Shown here: positions 1 through 7,741 of the stretch, piece after piece | How the letters are laid out: each line of letters starts with the position of its first letter | Position numbering within the stretch: position 1 is the first letter of the stretch | Source: Oscillospiraceae bacterium | Lineage (GTDB): Bacteria > Bacillota > Clostridia > Oscillospirales > Oscillospiraceae | Direction of reading: 5' to 3' | NCBI GenBank assembly: GCA_016296565.1 | Contig: JAEDJB010000017.1 | Location: 1 to 21,178, forward strand | DNA: 21,178 nucleotides | Notes under the pieces: generated by a model | What the model was told of the DNA's origin: nothing | What the model saw: the letters and a program-made list of their open reading frames with translations, nothing else | Databases searched by the model: none | Program-made: the position numbers and the translations under genes

Positions 1-822
1 GGCGGGAAGGTCGGTCCATTTGGTTTCCCGGATGGGATGCTGGTCCAGATCATAGACCTTGGCCCCCTTCATGGCCAGCAGGAAGGGGGAATGGGTGGAC
101 AGGATCAGCTGACAGCCGAAAAACCGGGCGGAATCCTCCAGAAAGGCTGCCAGCTCCCGCTGGCGGCCGGCGGACAGACTGTTTTCCGGCTCGTCCAGCA
201 GGTACAGGGCGTCCTCTTTGATCGCGTTGGTAAAGTACCGGAAAGCGGTCTCCCCGTTGGATTTGCCCCGGACGTTTCCGCCCAGCTGCCGGCGGGCAAA
301 GGCCGAGCCGCTGCCGGTCTTTTTCTTGGCATAGACCACCTGCCTCAGGTGCTCGTAGTCCTCCAGAGATTTCATCTGGAAGTCCTCCCCCCGCAGCTGC
401 TTATACTCCCGCAGCAGGGCTTCCCGGTCCCGGTCCACCCCCTGGTTTAAGCTGCGCAGGTCCAGAAGATCGTCGAACACGTCGTCGCTGGTAAGAACCC
501 GGCTGCCCGGAGGAGCACCCTGGCCCTCCCACCGGCACAGGTCCACAAAGTCCTGAAAAAAGGAGGAACGGTTGTACACGCTCCTCCTTTTCAGGCCCAG
601 TTTTTCTCCCATCAGGTTCAGCAGGGTGGTCTTGCCGGAGCCGTTGCCCCCATACAGAACCGTGATGGGGGCAAGGGTCAGGGTGACCGGGTCCCAGTTG
701 TCAAACACCGGAAAGGGGTAGGAATTGTTGTAGCAGGTGCGGTGGTTCACCGCTTTTTCCAACGCTGTCTCCCGGCTGTCCTGGTCGGGCAGGGTGAACC
801 GGGACAGATACAACGCGCCCAT
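1..822 (-). CDS. AAA/ABC-type ATPase, partial (C-terminus off the left edge)
   Basis: The minus-strand frame is open from an ATG at 822 to the edge (274 codons visible). A Walker A motif GGNGSGKTT sits near residue 60. An ABC-like signature containing SNGET comes just before a Walker B segment LYLLDEPENSLS, and an STHSPF motif like the ABC H-loop follows. This is the compact single-domain ATPase type resembling COG3910 proteins (predicted ATPases of unknown substrate), with no membrane segment visible. The start codon overlaps the stop of the upstream U32 gene by one base (TGATG), so translation is probably coupled. A SMC/RecF-type or toxin-antitoxin-type ATPase cannot be excluded because the end is missing. 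The ATPase assignment is firm; the cellular role is unknown. Confidence 0.85.
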   Translation of the reverse strand, partial: MGALYLSRFTLPDQDSRETALEKAVNHRTCYNNSYPFPVFDNWDPVTLTLAPITVLYGGNGSGKTTLLNLMGEKLGLKRRSVYNRSSFFQDFVDLCRWEGQGAPPGSRVLTSDDVFDDLLDLRSLNQGVDRDREALLREYKQLRGEDFQMKSLEDYEHLRQVVYAKKKTGSGSAFARRQLGGNVRGKSNGETAFRYFTNAIKEDALYLLDEPENSLSAGRQRELAAFLEDSARFFGCQLILSTHSPFLLAMKGAKVYDLDQHPIRETKWTDLPA

Positions 823-2036
823 CAGGAGTTCTCCCGGCAGGCCCGCAGGAAGGACAGGGGCGGGGCGTAACAGGGCAGCTGGATCTTGAACTTCATCTGA
901 GGGTGCCGGGGCTCCTGAAGGGAGAAGCCCTCCAAGTCCTCCATCACCGGGGCGGCGAAGGACACCGGCCGCACGTCGGGGCCCACCAGCTGGATCTCGT
1001 CCCCGGCGGCGAACTTGTTCCGCAGGGAGGCCACCGCCAGGCCGGTTTCGTCGCAGGACTCCACCACCGCCACCACCTGCCAGTCCCGGATGTACCGGGC
1101 GTCGGAGGTGAACTGGCCGGGCTGGCCGTAGAAAAAGCCGGTGGAGTAGTGCCGGTGGCTGACCTTGTCCACCTCGTCCCGCCAGGTTTGGTCCAGGGGA
1201 CGGCCCGCCAGCACGTCGTCGATGCAGTGGCGGTAGGCCCCCGTGACGATGGCGGCGTAATAGGCGGACTTGGCCCGACCCTCGATCTTGATGGAATCCA
1301 CCCCGGCGGCCATCAGGTCGGGGATATGGTCGATCATGCACATGTCCCGGGAGTTCATGATATAGGTGCCCTTCTCGTCCTCGTACACGTCGAAGTACTC
1401 CCCGGGGCGCTTCTCCTCCACCAGGGAATACTGGTACCGGCAGGGCTGGGCGCAGGCGCCCCGGTTGGAGTCCCGGCCAGTCATATAGTTGGACAGCAGG
1501 CACCGGCCGGAGTAGGACACGCACATGGCCCCGTGGGCGAAGGTCTCAATCTCCAGCGCTTTGGGGGTTTTCGCCCGGATCTCCGCGATCTCGGGCAGGC
1601 TCAGCTCCCGGGCCAGGATCACCCGGTCCGCCCCCAAATCGTGCCAGGCGGAGGCGGCCTGATAGTTTACAATGCTGGCCTGGGTGCTGATGTGGATTTT
1701 TACCGACGGGGCATACTTTTTGGCCAGGGCCAGCACCCCCACGTCCGCCAGGATCACAGCGGTGACCCCCGCCTCCTCCAGCAGCTCCAGCCACTGGGGC
1801 AGGCGGGCCACCTCGTCGTTCCGGGGCATGGTGTTGCAGGTGACGTGGCAGTCCACTCCATGGGCTTTGCAGTAGGCCGCCGCCTTCCTCAGCTCCTCCG
1901 GTGAGAAGTTTCCCGCGAAGGAGCGCATGCCGAAGGTGGTCCCCGCCAGGTAGACGGCGTCGGCCCCGTAGGCCACGGCCATCTCCAGCCGCTCCCAGTC
2001 CCCGGCAGGGGCCAGCAATTCCAGTTTTTTCTTCAT
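822..2036 (-). CDS. Peptidase U32 family protein (TrhP/RlhA-like, probable RNA hydroxylation factor)
   Basis: The 404-residue product begins MKKKLELLAPAGDWE, the usual U32 N-terminus. It carries the family signature around EIETFAHGAMCVSYSGRC and the following GACAQPCR. The cysteines in these motifs match those that bind an iron-sulfur cluster in characterised relatives. Bacterial U32 members such as TrhP and RlhA act with prephenate-derived cofactors to hydroxylate tRNA or rRNA, so RNA modification is more likely than proteolysis; that is inference from family. The ATG at 2036 is chosen over a TTG at 2051 because GGGAG lies just upstream and the protein then starts like its relatives. It follows mltG by 11 bases; mltG and U32 genes are also neighbours in Bacillus (yrrL-yrrM-yrrN-yrrO). 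Confidence 0.9.
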   Translation of the reverse strand: MKKKLELLAPAGDWERLEMAVAYGADAVYLAGTTFGMRSFAGNFSPEELRKAAAYCKAHGVDCHVTCNTMPRNDEVARLPQWLELLEEAGVTAVILADVGVLALAKKYAPSVKIHISTQASIVNYQAASAWHDLGADRVILARELSLPEIAEIRAKTPKALEIETFAHGAMCVSYSGRCLLSNYMTGRDSNRGACAQPCRYQYSLVEEKRPGEYFDVYEDEKGTYIMNSRDMCMIDHIPDLMAAGVDSIKIEGRAKSAYYAAIVTGAYRHCIDDVLAGRPLDQTWRDEVDKVSHRHYSTGFFYGQPGQFTSDARYIRDWQVVAVVESCDETGLAVASLRNKFAAGDEIQLVGPDVRPVSFAAPVMEDLEGFSLQEPRHPQMKFKIQLPCYAPPLSFLRACRENS

Positions 2037-2047
2037 GCCGCGCTCCC

Positions 2048-3241
2048 TCAACTGTTCAGGAATACCTGGAACTCGCTGTAGGACGAGAAGAAGTGGTGGT
2101 GCTTGTCATCGCCCAGGGCATAGTAGAAGTAGTTGGTCTTCTCCGGGTTGATGGCTGCCATGATGGCCTCCATACCGGGGTTGGAGATGGGTCCCGGGGG
2201 CAGGCCCTTGTTCAGGTAGGTGTTATAGGGGCTGTCCACGGTGTTGTAGTCCTCCTCGGAGACAATCTCTCCCTCCGGCAGCACATACTGGATGGTGGCG
2301 TCGATCTGCAGGTAGCCCTGGGTGCCGCCGTTGGGGTTGTTGAGGCGGTTATAGATAACCGAGGCGATGGTGGCCCGGTCGGTGCCGTCGGTCTCCTTTT
2401 CAATCATGGAGGCCACGGTGAGAAGCTCCCCGATGGACTTGCCCTGGTCCCAGATCTGCTGACGGATGCTGTCGGTCACCTTGGCGTCAAAGTTCACCAG
2501 CATCTTGTTGATGACATACTTGGGGTCCTCGCCTCTGTAGAACTCGTAGGTATCCGGGAACAGATACCCCTCCAGCCGGGTGGGGTCGCCCAGGGGGATG
2601 TCCTGAAGGAAGGAGAAGGCATAGTCGTGGTTGGCGGCCATGTCCTCCAGCTTCTCCACAGTGGAGACGCCCTTCTCCTCCAGCAGTTGGAAGATCTGTC
2701 GGACGGTATAGCCCTCCGGGATGGTGACGGTGGTGCTGGTCCGCTTGGCGGAGCCGGAACTCAGGTTATTGAGGATGGCGTTGTAGTCCATGTTGGTGTC
2801 CAGGGTGTACTGCCCGGCGGACACCTTGTCCGCCCCGCCGGTAAAGGCGGCAAAGAGGCGGAAGGCTGCCTTGTATTTGATGATGCCGTTGTCCTTCAGC
2901 TGGTCCACCACGCTGCCGAAGTCAGACTCGTCCTTGATGGTGATGACGGCCTCCTTCTCCTCCTTGTTCAGGGCCAGCATGTCGTTGGCGACGGTCCAGC
3001 CCACGGTGGCCAGGATGAAGGAGATGCCGCAGACCAGCAGGATATAGGTCATGGAGCTGGAAAAGACCGAGCGCTTCTTTTTCTTCTTCCGGGCAGGCTG
3101 GCTGGACCGGCGGCGCTCCTGCCCCCGGTCACGGTCCCGGTCTCTGTCCCGGCTCCGCGCCCGGTCACGGTCCCAATCCCGGTCCCGGTCGCGGTCCCAG
3201 TCACGGTCACGATCCCAGTCGTCGTAATATCGTTTTCCCAT
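2048..3241 (-). CDS. mltG: Endolytic murein transglycosylase MltG with a long charged cytoplasmic tail
   Basis: The 397-residue protein is a membrane-anchored lytic transglycosylase that cuts nascent glycan strands outside the membrane. One transmembrane helix lies at about residues 64-86. A LysM-like region follows, then the YceG core with LEGYLFPDTY near 223-232, the catalytic glutamate in IEKET (about E281), VIYNRL and QIDATIQY. The C-terminus ends with the YALGDDKHHHFFS motif typical of the family. The cytoplasmic tail (residues 7-45) is almost only Asp and Arg, with Trp at 9, 15 and 23, then a KKKKKR run before the membrane. The start has a strong AGGAGG site. It lies 46 bases after the cyclo-ligase gene, inside the operon. 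Confidence 0.95.
   Translation of the reverse strand: MGKRYYDDWDRDRDWDRDRDRDWDRDRARSRDRDRDRDRGQERRRSSQPARKKKKKRSVFSSSMTYILLVCGISFILATVGWTVANDMLALNKEEKEAVITIKDESDFGSVVDQLKDNGIIKYKAAFRLFAAFTGGADKVSAGQYTLDTNMDYNAILNNLSSGSAKRTSTTVTIPEGYTVRQIFQLLEEKGVSTVEKLEDMAANHDYAFSFLQDIPLGDPTRLEGYLFPDTYEFYRGEDPKYVINKMLVNFDAKVTDSIRQQIWDQGKSIGELLTVASMIEKETDGTDRATIASVIYNRLNNPNGGTQGYLQIDATIQYVLPEGEIVSEEDYNTVDSPYNTYLNKGLPPGPISNPGMEAIMAAINPEKTNYFYYALGDDKHHHFFSSYSEFQVFLNS
3107..3223 (-). repeat. Asp-Arg repeat-coding tract at the 5' end of mltG
   Basis: The stretch coding for residues 7-45 of MltG is a low-complexity run of alternating GAC and CGG/CGT codons, interrupted by TGG at residues 9, 15 and 23. The units resemble WDRDRD and RDRDRDRD. 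Such a tract can expand or contract by slippage. Confidence 0.85.
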
Positions 3242-3287
3242 AGGTTACCTCCTATCGGGAAGCCCCCGGCGGGAGCTCCCGTCTCTG

Positions 3288-3875
3288 TTATTCCTCCGGC
3301 AGGTAGGGCCACACCTGGCCCTCTTCGGTGAGCACATACCGCACCCAAACGTCCAGGGGTTCCCGGGGAAGGGTGATCTGGAAGAAGTCCTCCCGGCATA
3401 GGCCCAGGGTGACCCCTTCGTAGTCCTCCAGGTACCGGTCATAGTACCCGGCCCCCTGGCCCAGGCGGCTGCCCCGGCTGTCAAAGCACAGGCCGGGCAC
3501 CAGGATCAGGTCCATCTCCTCCCGGTCCACGGCCCGGCAGGAAGTCTTGGGGGCGGGAATGCCGTACTTGTCCGGCTCCAGGTCCTCCAGGCTGGTGATG
3601 GCGTAGGCCTGCATCTGAAACTCCGGCAGGCACCGGGGCAAGCAGACGGTCTTGCCCTGCTCCAGCAGGGCGGTGATGATACCCTCGGTGCGGATTTCGG
3701 TTCCCACCCCGTAGTAAACCATCACGGTGTTGGCGTCCTTCAGGACGGGATGCTGCAAAAACTGCTGGGTGAGCTCCTTATCCGACCAGTCCCGTTCCTG
3801 GTCGGTGAGCTCTGCCAGCGCTTCCCGGATCTGCTGGCGCAGAACTTTTTTCACATCAGAAATTTCGCTTCCCAT
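3288..3875 (-). CDS. 5-formyltetrahydrofolate cyclo-ligase
   Basis: The 195-residue product uses ATP to convert 5-formyl-THF to 5,10-methenyl-THF, returning a storage or inhibitory folate to the one-carbon pool. Recognition rests on the C-terminal family motif (LILVPGLCFDSRGSRLG followed by QGAGYYDRYL), the basic N-terminal helix (KKVLRQQIREAL) and a length that is normal for the family. AAAAAAGGAGA upstream of the ATG is a good ribosome site. It sits between tmk and mltG in the same minus-strand operon, 18 bases after the tmk stop. Its cytosolic folate role fits the thyA-folA cluster further along the window. Confidence 0.93.
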   Translation of the reverse strand: MGSEISDVKKVLRQQIREALAELTDQERDWSDKELTQQFLQHPVLKDANTVMVYYGVGTEIRTEGIITALLEQGKTVCLPRCLPEFQMQAYAITSLEDLEPDKYGIPAPKTSCRAVDREEMDLILVPGLCFDSRGSRLGQGAGYYDRYLEDYEGVTLGLCREDFFQITLPREPLDVWVRYVLTEEGQVWPYLPEE

Positions 3876-3893
3876 GGTTATAGTCTCCTTTTT

Positions 3894-4565
3894 TCAAAGC
3901 AGGGGGCAAACCGCCTGCCAGATCTCATGGTGGATTTCGTCAATGGACCGGAGCTGGCCGTCCCCGTCCAGGCAGGGGATGACCCGCCAGCCGTACACCT
4001 CCGCCGCCTCCAGGGCTGCGGACCGGCAGGTAGCCAGGTAGGCGGTGTCGGTTTCGTGGATGTCCCCCTTGGTGTGGGTGGCCTCCTCCCGGCGGCGGAG
4101 CATCTCCACCGCCTTGTCCGTGGGCAGGTCCAGGTAGAGGACCAGGTCCGGCTCCGGCAGGCCCAGGCGGCGGTACTCAAAGTCCGCCAGCCAGTCCAGG
4201 AAAGGCCGCCGCTCCCCCTGGGGGAGCTTGCTGGTCTGGTGGACCGCGTTGGAGGTGGTGTACCGGTCGGCCAGCACCAGGCCTCCGGCCTCATAGTGGT
4301 TCTGCCACACCTTTTTCCAGGAGGCGTACCGGTCCACCGCATAGAAAGCGGAGGCAGCGTAGGGGTTTACGTCTCCCGGCTTCTGGCCGAACTCCCCGTC
4401 CAGGTACATGCGGATGAGGGCGGAGGAGGGCTCGGAATACTGGGGGAACACCAGCCGCTGAAAGGGGATGTTCTCCCCCTGGGCCCGCTGGCAGAGCCGG
4501 GCAAACTGGGTGGACTTTCCCGACCCGTCGGTGCCCTCGATGACGATCAGGGTTCCCTTTTTCAT
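3894..4565 (-). CDS. tmk: Thymidylate kinase (dTMP kinase)
   Basis: The 223-residue enzyme phosphorylates dTMP to dTDP with ATP, an essential step to dTTP. The N-terminus has Walker A at residues 11-19 (GTDGSGKST). The dTMP-binding DRY motif appears in LADRYTTSNAVHQ, and LDLPTDKAVEMLRRR contains the lid-proximal arginines. The insert with FPQYSEPSSALIRMYL resembles clostridial Tmk forms. The frame continues upstream to 4793, but the ATG at 4565 is chosen because the family starts at KKGTLIVIEG. That ATG also overlaps the stop of the TagA-like gene by four bases (ATGA), which implies translational coupling. Confidence 0.95.
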   Translation of the reverse strand: MKKGTLIVIEGTDGSGKSTQFARLCQRAQGENIPFQRLVFPQYSEPSSALIRMYLDGEFGQKPGDVNPYAASAFYAVDRYASWKKVWQNHYEAGGLVLADRYTTSNAVHQTSKLPQGERRPFLDWLADFEYRRLGLPEPDLVLYLDLPTDKAVEMLRRREEATHTKGDIHETDTAYLATCRSAALEAAEVYGWRVIPCLDGDGQLRSIDEIHHEIWQAVCPLL

Positions 4566-5299
4566 GGCTTTCCCTCTCTTCTGCTCTCCTTCATGGCGTC
4601 CACCAGGAACAGGGGCAGCTTGGCCATGCGGCCCAGGCGGCTGGGCTGGTGCACCAGCCGGTAGAGCCACTCCAGCCCCAGCTTCTGCCAGGCGGCCGGG
4701 GCCCGCTTCACGTTCCCGGCGTACACGTCCAGCACGCCCCCCAGACCCACCATCAGGTGGGCGCCGGTGGCCGGGCCATACTGGGCCATCCACCGCTCCT
4801 GCTTGGGGGCGCCCAGGCAGACAAAGGCCACGTCGGCGCTGGACGCTTTGATCTTCTCCACCACCGGGGCAGAGTCCTGGAAGTAGCCGTCGTTGGTGCC
4901 GCAGATGATGAGCCTGGGGTGAAGCTTTTTCAGGTTCTCCGCCGCCTGCTCGGCCACCCCGGGCTTGGCTCCCAGGAGGAACAGGCGGCCGCCGCTCTCC
5001 TCCAGTTTTGCCAGAAGGCCCGCAGCAAAGTCAATGCCCGGCACACGGCCCTGCAAAGGCCGGCCCAGGAGCTTGGCCGCGTAGACCACGCCGATACCAT
5101 CCGGCAGGACCAGACCCGCGCCGTTTAAGATTTCCTCATAGTCCGGGGCCTGGCGGGCCAGGTTCACAATCTCCGGGTTGGGGGTCACCACATAGGAAAA
5201 CCCCGGTCCGGCGGCCAGCTCCGCCCCCCGCCGGACCGCTTCCTCCAGCGTCAGGTCGTCAAAGGACACACCCATAATTTCTTTTCGCAAGGCTTGCAT
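4562..5299 (-). CDS. WecG/TagA/CpsF family glycosyltransferase
   Basis: The 245-residue protein has the family hallmarks in order: GVSFDDLTLEEAV near the N-terminus, VTPNPEIVNLA, LPDGIGVVYAA, RVPGID, LGAPKQERWM and GLGGVLDVYAG. Relatives (TagA, WecG) transfer N-acetylmannosamine or similar sugars to lipid-linked acceptors for teichoic acid or surface polysaccharide. The donor used here cannot be told from sequence. The basic C-terminus (RLVHQPSRLGRMAKLPLFLV) may associate with the membrane, as in TagA. It is the first gene of the minus-strand operon. The ATG at 5299 has GGAG almost touching it, so the ATG at codon 9 is a possible alternative start. Confidence 0.92.
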   Translation of the reverse strand: MQALRKEIMGVSFDDLTLEEAVRRGAELAAGPGFSYVVTPNPEIVNLARQAPDYEEILNGAGLVLPDGIGVVYAAKLLGRPLQGRVPGIDFAAGLLAKLEESGGRLFLLGAKPGVAEQAAENLKKLHPRLIICGTNDGYFQDSAPVVEKIKASSADVAFVCLGAPKQERWMAQYGPATGAHLMVGLGGVLDVYAGNVKRAPAAWQKLGLEWLYRLVHQPSRLGRMAKLPLFLVDAMKESRREGKP

Positions 5300-5362
5300 C
5301 TCCAGTGTCGTCAGCGCCTGCCAAATGGGCAGAATCCCTGACTATAAAATATAATCTGTTGT

Positions 5363-5391
5363 ATTGTATCACAAACCAGAGAATTTGTCCA
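5363..5391 (-). promoter_or_regulatory. Sigma-A type promoter for the tagA-like/tmk/mltG operon
   Basis: On the minus strand TGGACA and TACAAT are separated by 17 bases, with an extended -10 TG. Transcription would start near 5356, giving a leader of roughly 57 bases before the ATG at 5299. Confidence 0.7.
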
Positions 5392-5442
5392 TTCCCTGGC
5401 CGGTTTGATCTCGGCAGGGCACCAGAATCAGCAAAACAATGC

Positions 5443-5479
5443 AAAACGGGGACATTGGGCCAGATGCCCAATGTCCCCG
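5443..5479 (-). terminator. Rho-independent terminator of the metallo-beta-lactamase gene
   Basis: A perfect 14-base inverted repeat (5447-5460 with 5466-5479, 5-base loop) is followed on the minus strand by TTTTGC. It lies 38 bases past the stop at 5517. Confidence 0.8.
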
Positions 5480-5516
5480 CGGGGATGTATGGTGCTTGAC
5501 AGGCGGAAGGGCTCGG

Positions 5517-7121
5517 TCAGGCCTTCCACTTTTCGGCGATGGTCCGCAGCTGGGCGGCCATCTTCTTGAGATCCTTGTTGCTGCCGCCCTTGCTGGCCCG
5601 GATGAGGGTCATAAGGTCCATGGCGGCGTTCTCCAGCTCGTGGTAAGCAGAGGAGACGTGACCGTCGGACTCGTAGCTGGTCTTCTTGGGGGCGATCTCC
5701 ACGCCGGCGGCCAGCATCTTGTTGTTGGCCAGGTCAAAGACCTCTTCGTAGAGGGGCGCGTGGGCGGACATGCCCTTCTCCCGGAGGGTGTTGGCGAAGA
5801 TTTCCGTCACCTGGGCGTCACCGTGGACCACAAAGACCTGCTTGGGGGCGGGGTCGTTCACGTGGTCGATCCAGTTCAGCAGGTGGTCCCGGTCCGCGTG
5901 GGAGGACAGGCCCTTGAAGTTGTGGATGGTGGCGTTCACGGCAATGTCCTCGCCGAAGAGGCGGACCTGCTTGGCGCCGTTGAGCAAGTGGCGGCCCAGG
6001 GTGCCCTCACCCTGGTAGCCCACGAAAACGATGGCGCACTCCTCCCGCCACAGGTTGTGCTTTAAGTGGTGACGAATCCGGCCGGCGTCGCACATGCCGG
6101 AGGCGGAGATGATGACCTTGGAGGACTTGTCCATGTTCAGCATCTTGGACTCCTCGCTGCTCTCGGTCATGGTGAGGCCCGGGAAGGTGAAGAGCTTCTC
6201 CCCGTCCTTCACCACCTCCAGGGCTTCCTCGTCCAGGTAGCCCCGCAGATCGCCGGCGAAAATCTTGGTGGCCTCGTTGGCCAGGGGGGAGTCCACCACC
6301 ACCGTGAAGTTGGGGTTGGACTTCACCATACCGTCCCGCTTCATCTCCCGCATGAAATACAGCAGCTCCTGGGTGCGGCCCACAGCGAAGGAGGGGATGA
6401 TCACGTTGCCGCCCTTAGAGAAGGTGTCGTCGATGATCTTGGCCAGGGCTTCGGTGTAGGACTCCATGGGCTCGTGGTTCCGGTCGCCGTAGGTGCTCTC
6501 CATGACCACATAGTCGGCCCCCTTCACGAAGGAGGGGTCCCGGATGACCGGCTGGTTGATGTTGCCCAGGTCGCCGGAGAAGAGGATTTTCCGCTCCACT
6601 CCGTCCTCGGTGAGCCACATCTCCACGCAGGCGGAGCCCAGCAGGTGGCCGGCGTCCACAAAGCGGATCTTGACTCCCTCGCACAGCTCCACGATCTCGC
6701 CGTACTCAAAGGTCACCAGCTTCTCAATGGTCTGCTCGGCATCGGCCACGGTGTACAGCGGCTCCACCGGCTCCCGACCGGCGCGCTTGCCCTTCTGGTT
6801 TTTCCACTGGGCGTCCATTTCCTGGATGTGGGCAGAGTCCCGCAGCATGATGGACATAAGCTGGGCGGTGAGGCGGGTGGTAAAGATCTGACCCTGGAAG
6901 CCCTGCTTCACCAGCAGAGGGATTCGGCCGGAGTGGTCGATGTGTGCATGGGTCACGATCACATAATCAATGTAGTTGGGGGCAAAGTCCAGCACGGTAT
7001 TGTCCCGCTCGTCTTTCCCCTGCTGCAGGCCGCAGTCGATGAGGATCTTCTTGCCGCCCACTTCCACGCAGTGGCAGCTGCCGGTGACCGCCTTGGCGGC
7101 CCCGAAAAAGGTTAGTTTCAT
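5517..7121 (-). CDS. Beta-CASP metallo-beta-lactamase RNase-like protein
   Basis: The 534-residue protein has the metallo-beta-lactamase motif HAHIDH at residues 58-63, followed by DAGHLLGSA and FSGDLG. The beta-CASP and RNA-specificity parts are marked by SFAVGRTQELLY, ISASGMCDAGRI, LSSHADRDHLL and VVHGDA. Relatives (CPSF73-like/YSH1-like, bacterial TTHA0252 type) are zinc-dependent RNA nucleases. The metal-binding histidines look intact, so activity is likely, but the RNA target is unknown. A C-terminal extension of about 60 residues after EEVFDLANNKML is less conserved. GGGAGGGG precedes the ATG. The gene is monocistronic: its own terminator follows, and a 9-bp stem-loop lies in the leader. 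Confidence 0.93.
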   Translation of the reverse strand: MKLTFFGAAKAVTGSCHCVEVGGKKILIDCGLQQGKDERDNTVLDFAPNYIDYVIVTHAHIDHSGRIPLLVKQGFQGQIFTTRLTAQLMSIMLRDSAHIQEMDAQWKNQKGKRAGREPVEPLYTVADAEQTIEKLVTFEYGEIVELCEGVKIRFVDAGHLLGSACVEMWLTEDGVERKILFSGDLGNINQPVIRDPSFVKGADYVVMESTYGDRNHEPMESYTEALAKIIDDTFSKGGNVIIPSFAVGRTQELLYFMREMKRDGMVKSNPNFTVVVDSPLANEATKIFAGDLRGYLDEEALEVVKDGEKLFTFPGLTMTESSEESKMLNMDKSSKVIISASGMCDAGRIRHHLKHNLWREECAIVFVGYQGEGTLGRHLLNGAKQVRLFGEDIAVNATIHNFKGLSSHADRDHLLNWIDHVNDPAPKQVFVVHGDAQVTEIFANTLREKGMSAHAPLYEEVFDLANNKMLAAGVEIAPKKTSYESDGHVSSAYHELENAAMDLMTLIRASKGGSNKDLKKMAAQLRTIAEKWKA

Positions 7122-7146
7122 GACACACCCCTCCCTGGATGCATGC

Positions 7147-7176
7147 CCCCGGCGCCGAAAGCAATCAGCGCCGGGG
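7147..7176. promoter_or_regulatory. GC-rich stem-loop in the leader of the metallo-beta-lactamase gene
   Basis: Two perfect 9-base arms (CCCCGGCGC at 7147-7155, GCGCCGGGG at 7168-7176) enclose a 12-base loop. On the minus strand it ends just before the ribosome site of the gene starting at 7121. On the plus strand T6 follows after six bases, so it could also stop plus-strand transcripts. Confidence 0.55.
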
Positions 7177-7219
7177 CGTTGGTTTTTTCGAAGAATACTT
7201 TGTTATCATACCCTATTTT

Positions 7220-7243
7220 CCCCTCTTTGCATAGAGGGGTTTT
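7220..7243 (+). terminator. Terminator-like hairpin between the metallo-beta-lactamase and VOC genes
   Basis: CCCCTCT (7220-7226) pairs with AGAGGGG (7233-7239) around a 6-base loop, and TTTT follows on the plus strand. No plus-strand gene lies immediately upstream, so its purpose is unclear. It may insulate the VOC promoter. Confidence 0.35.
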
Positions 7244-7267
7244 CCGATTTTTCGAATTTTTCACCCA

Positions 7268-7296
7268 TTGCCCTCCCCTTTTTCTCGTGCTAAAAT
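7268..7296 (+). promoter_or_regulatory. Sigma-A type promoter for the VOC gene
   Basis: TTGCCC and TAAAAT are 17 bases apart, with an extended -10 (TGC before TAAAAT). The predicted start is near 7303, about 27 bases before the ATG. Confidence 0.7.
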
Positions 7297-7329
7297 GGGG
7301 AAAATGACAAATGCAGGGAGGACTTTCCA

Positions 7330-7695
7330 ATGATTACCATGAACCACGTCTGCGTCCACGTGCTGGACCTGGACCGGAGCACCGCCTTTTACCGGGACGC
7401 CCTGGGGCTGACCCCCCAGCGGACCCTGGACATGCCCGACCGGGGCTGGCAGCTGGTCTTTCTGGGGGACGGCGTCACCCCCTTCCAGCTGGAGCTGTGC
7501 CGGGAGACCGGCCGCACCCAGCCCTATGTTCTGGGAGATGACACCCCCCATGTTGCCCTGGTAGCCCGGGACTTTGAGGAAACCAAGGCCAGGCACCAGG
7601 CTATGGGGCTGGTGTTTGACGAGCTGGCCAGCGGGATTTATTTCATCAAGGACCCGGACGGGCATATTCTGGAGATTCTGCCGGAGAAGCGGTAA
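7330..7695 (+). CDS. Glyoxalase I-like VOC family protein
   Basis: The 121-residue protein has the paired beta-alpha-beta-beta-beta modules of the vicinal oxygen chelate fold. Residues H6, E55, H74 and E115 fall where glyoxalase I holds its metal (contexts MNHVCVHV, FQLELC, TPHVAL, GHILEILP). The N-terminal DLDRSTAFYRDALGL and C-terminal YFIKDPDGHILEI are typical of lactoylglutathione lyases. It could detoxify methylglyoxal or be a related lyase or resistance protein; the substrate cannot be fixed. GGGAGGA lies 8-9 bases before the ATG. It is a single gene with its own promoter, and a hairpin follows the stop by a few bases. Confidence 0.88.
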   Translation: MITMNHVCVHVLDLDRSTAFYRDALGLTPQRTLDMPDRGWQLVFLGDGVTPFQLELCRETGRTQPYVLGDDTPHVALVARDFEETKARHQAMGLVFDELASGIYFIKDPDGHILEILPEKR

Positions 7696-7703
7696 CAGGA
7701 AAA

Positions 7704-7726
7704 GCGCGCCCACCGGTTGGGCGCGC
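7704..7726 (+). terminator. Hairpin just after the VOC gene
   Basis: GCGCGCCCA (7704-7712) and TGGGCGCGC (7718-7726) form a perfect 9-bp stem with a 5-base loop, eight bases after the stop. There is no T-run on the plus strand; TTTT follows on the minus strand. Confidence 0.5.
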
Positions 7727-7741
7727 ATGAAGTGGGTTGGT

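Noticed and set aside
903..1904. 333-codon plus-strand frame opposite the U32 gene
   Set aside because: GC-rich antisense shadow; composition rich in Gly, His and Val as expected for such shadows.
1901..3331. Long open frame on the plus strand opposite mltG, rich in PVPVTVP repeats
   Set aside because: It is the antisense shadow of the Asp-Arg repeat and of mltG, with no ribosome site and no family resemblance.
4566..4793. Upstream extension of tmk by 76 codons
   Set aside because: It overlaps the TagA-like gene in another frame; the ATGA junction at 4562-4565 and the Walker A position fix the start.
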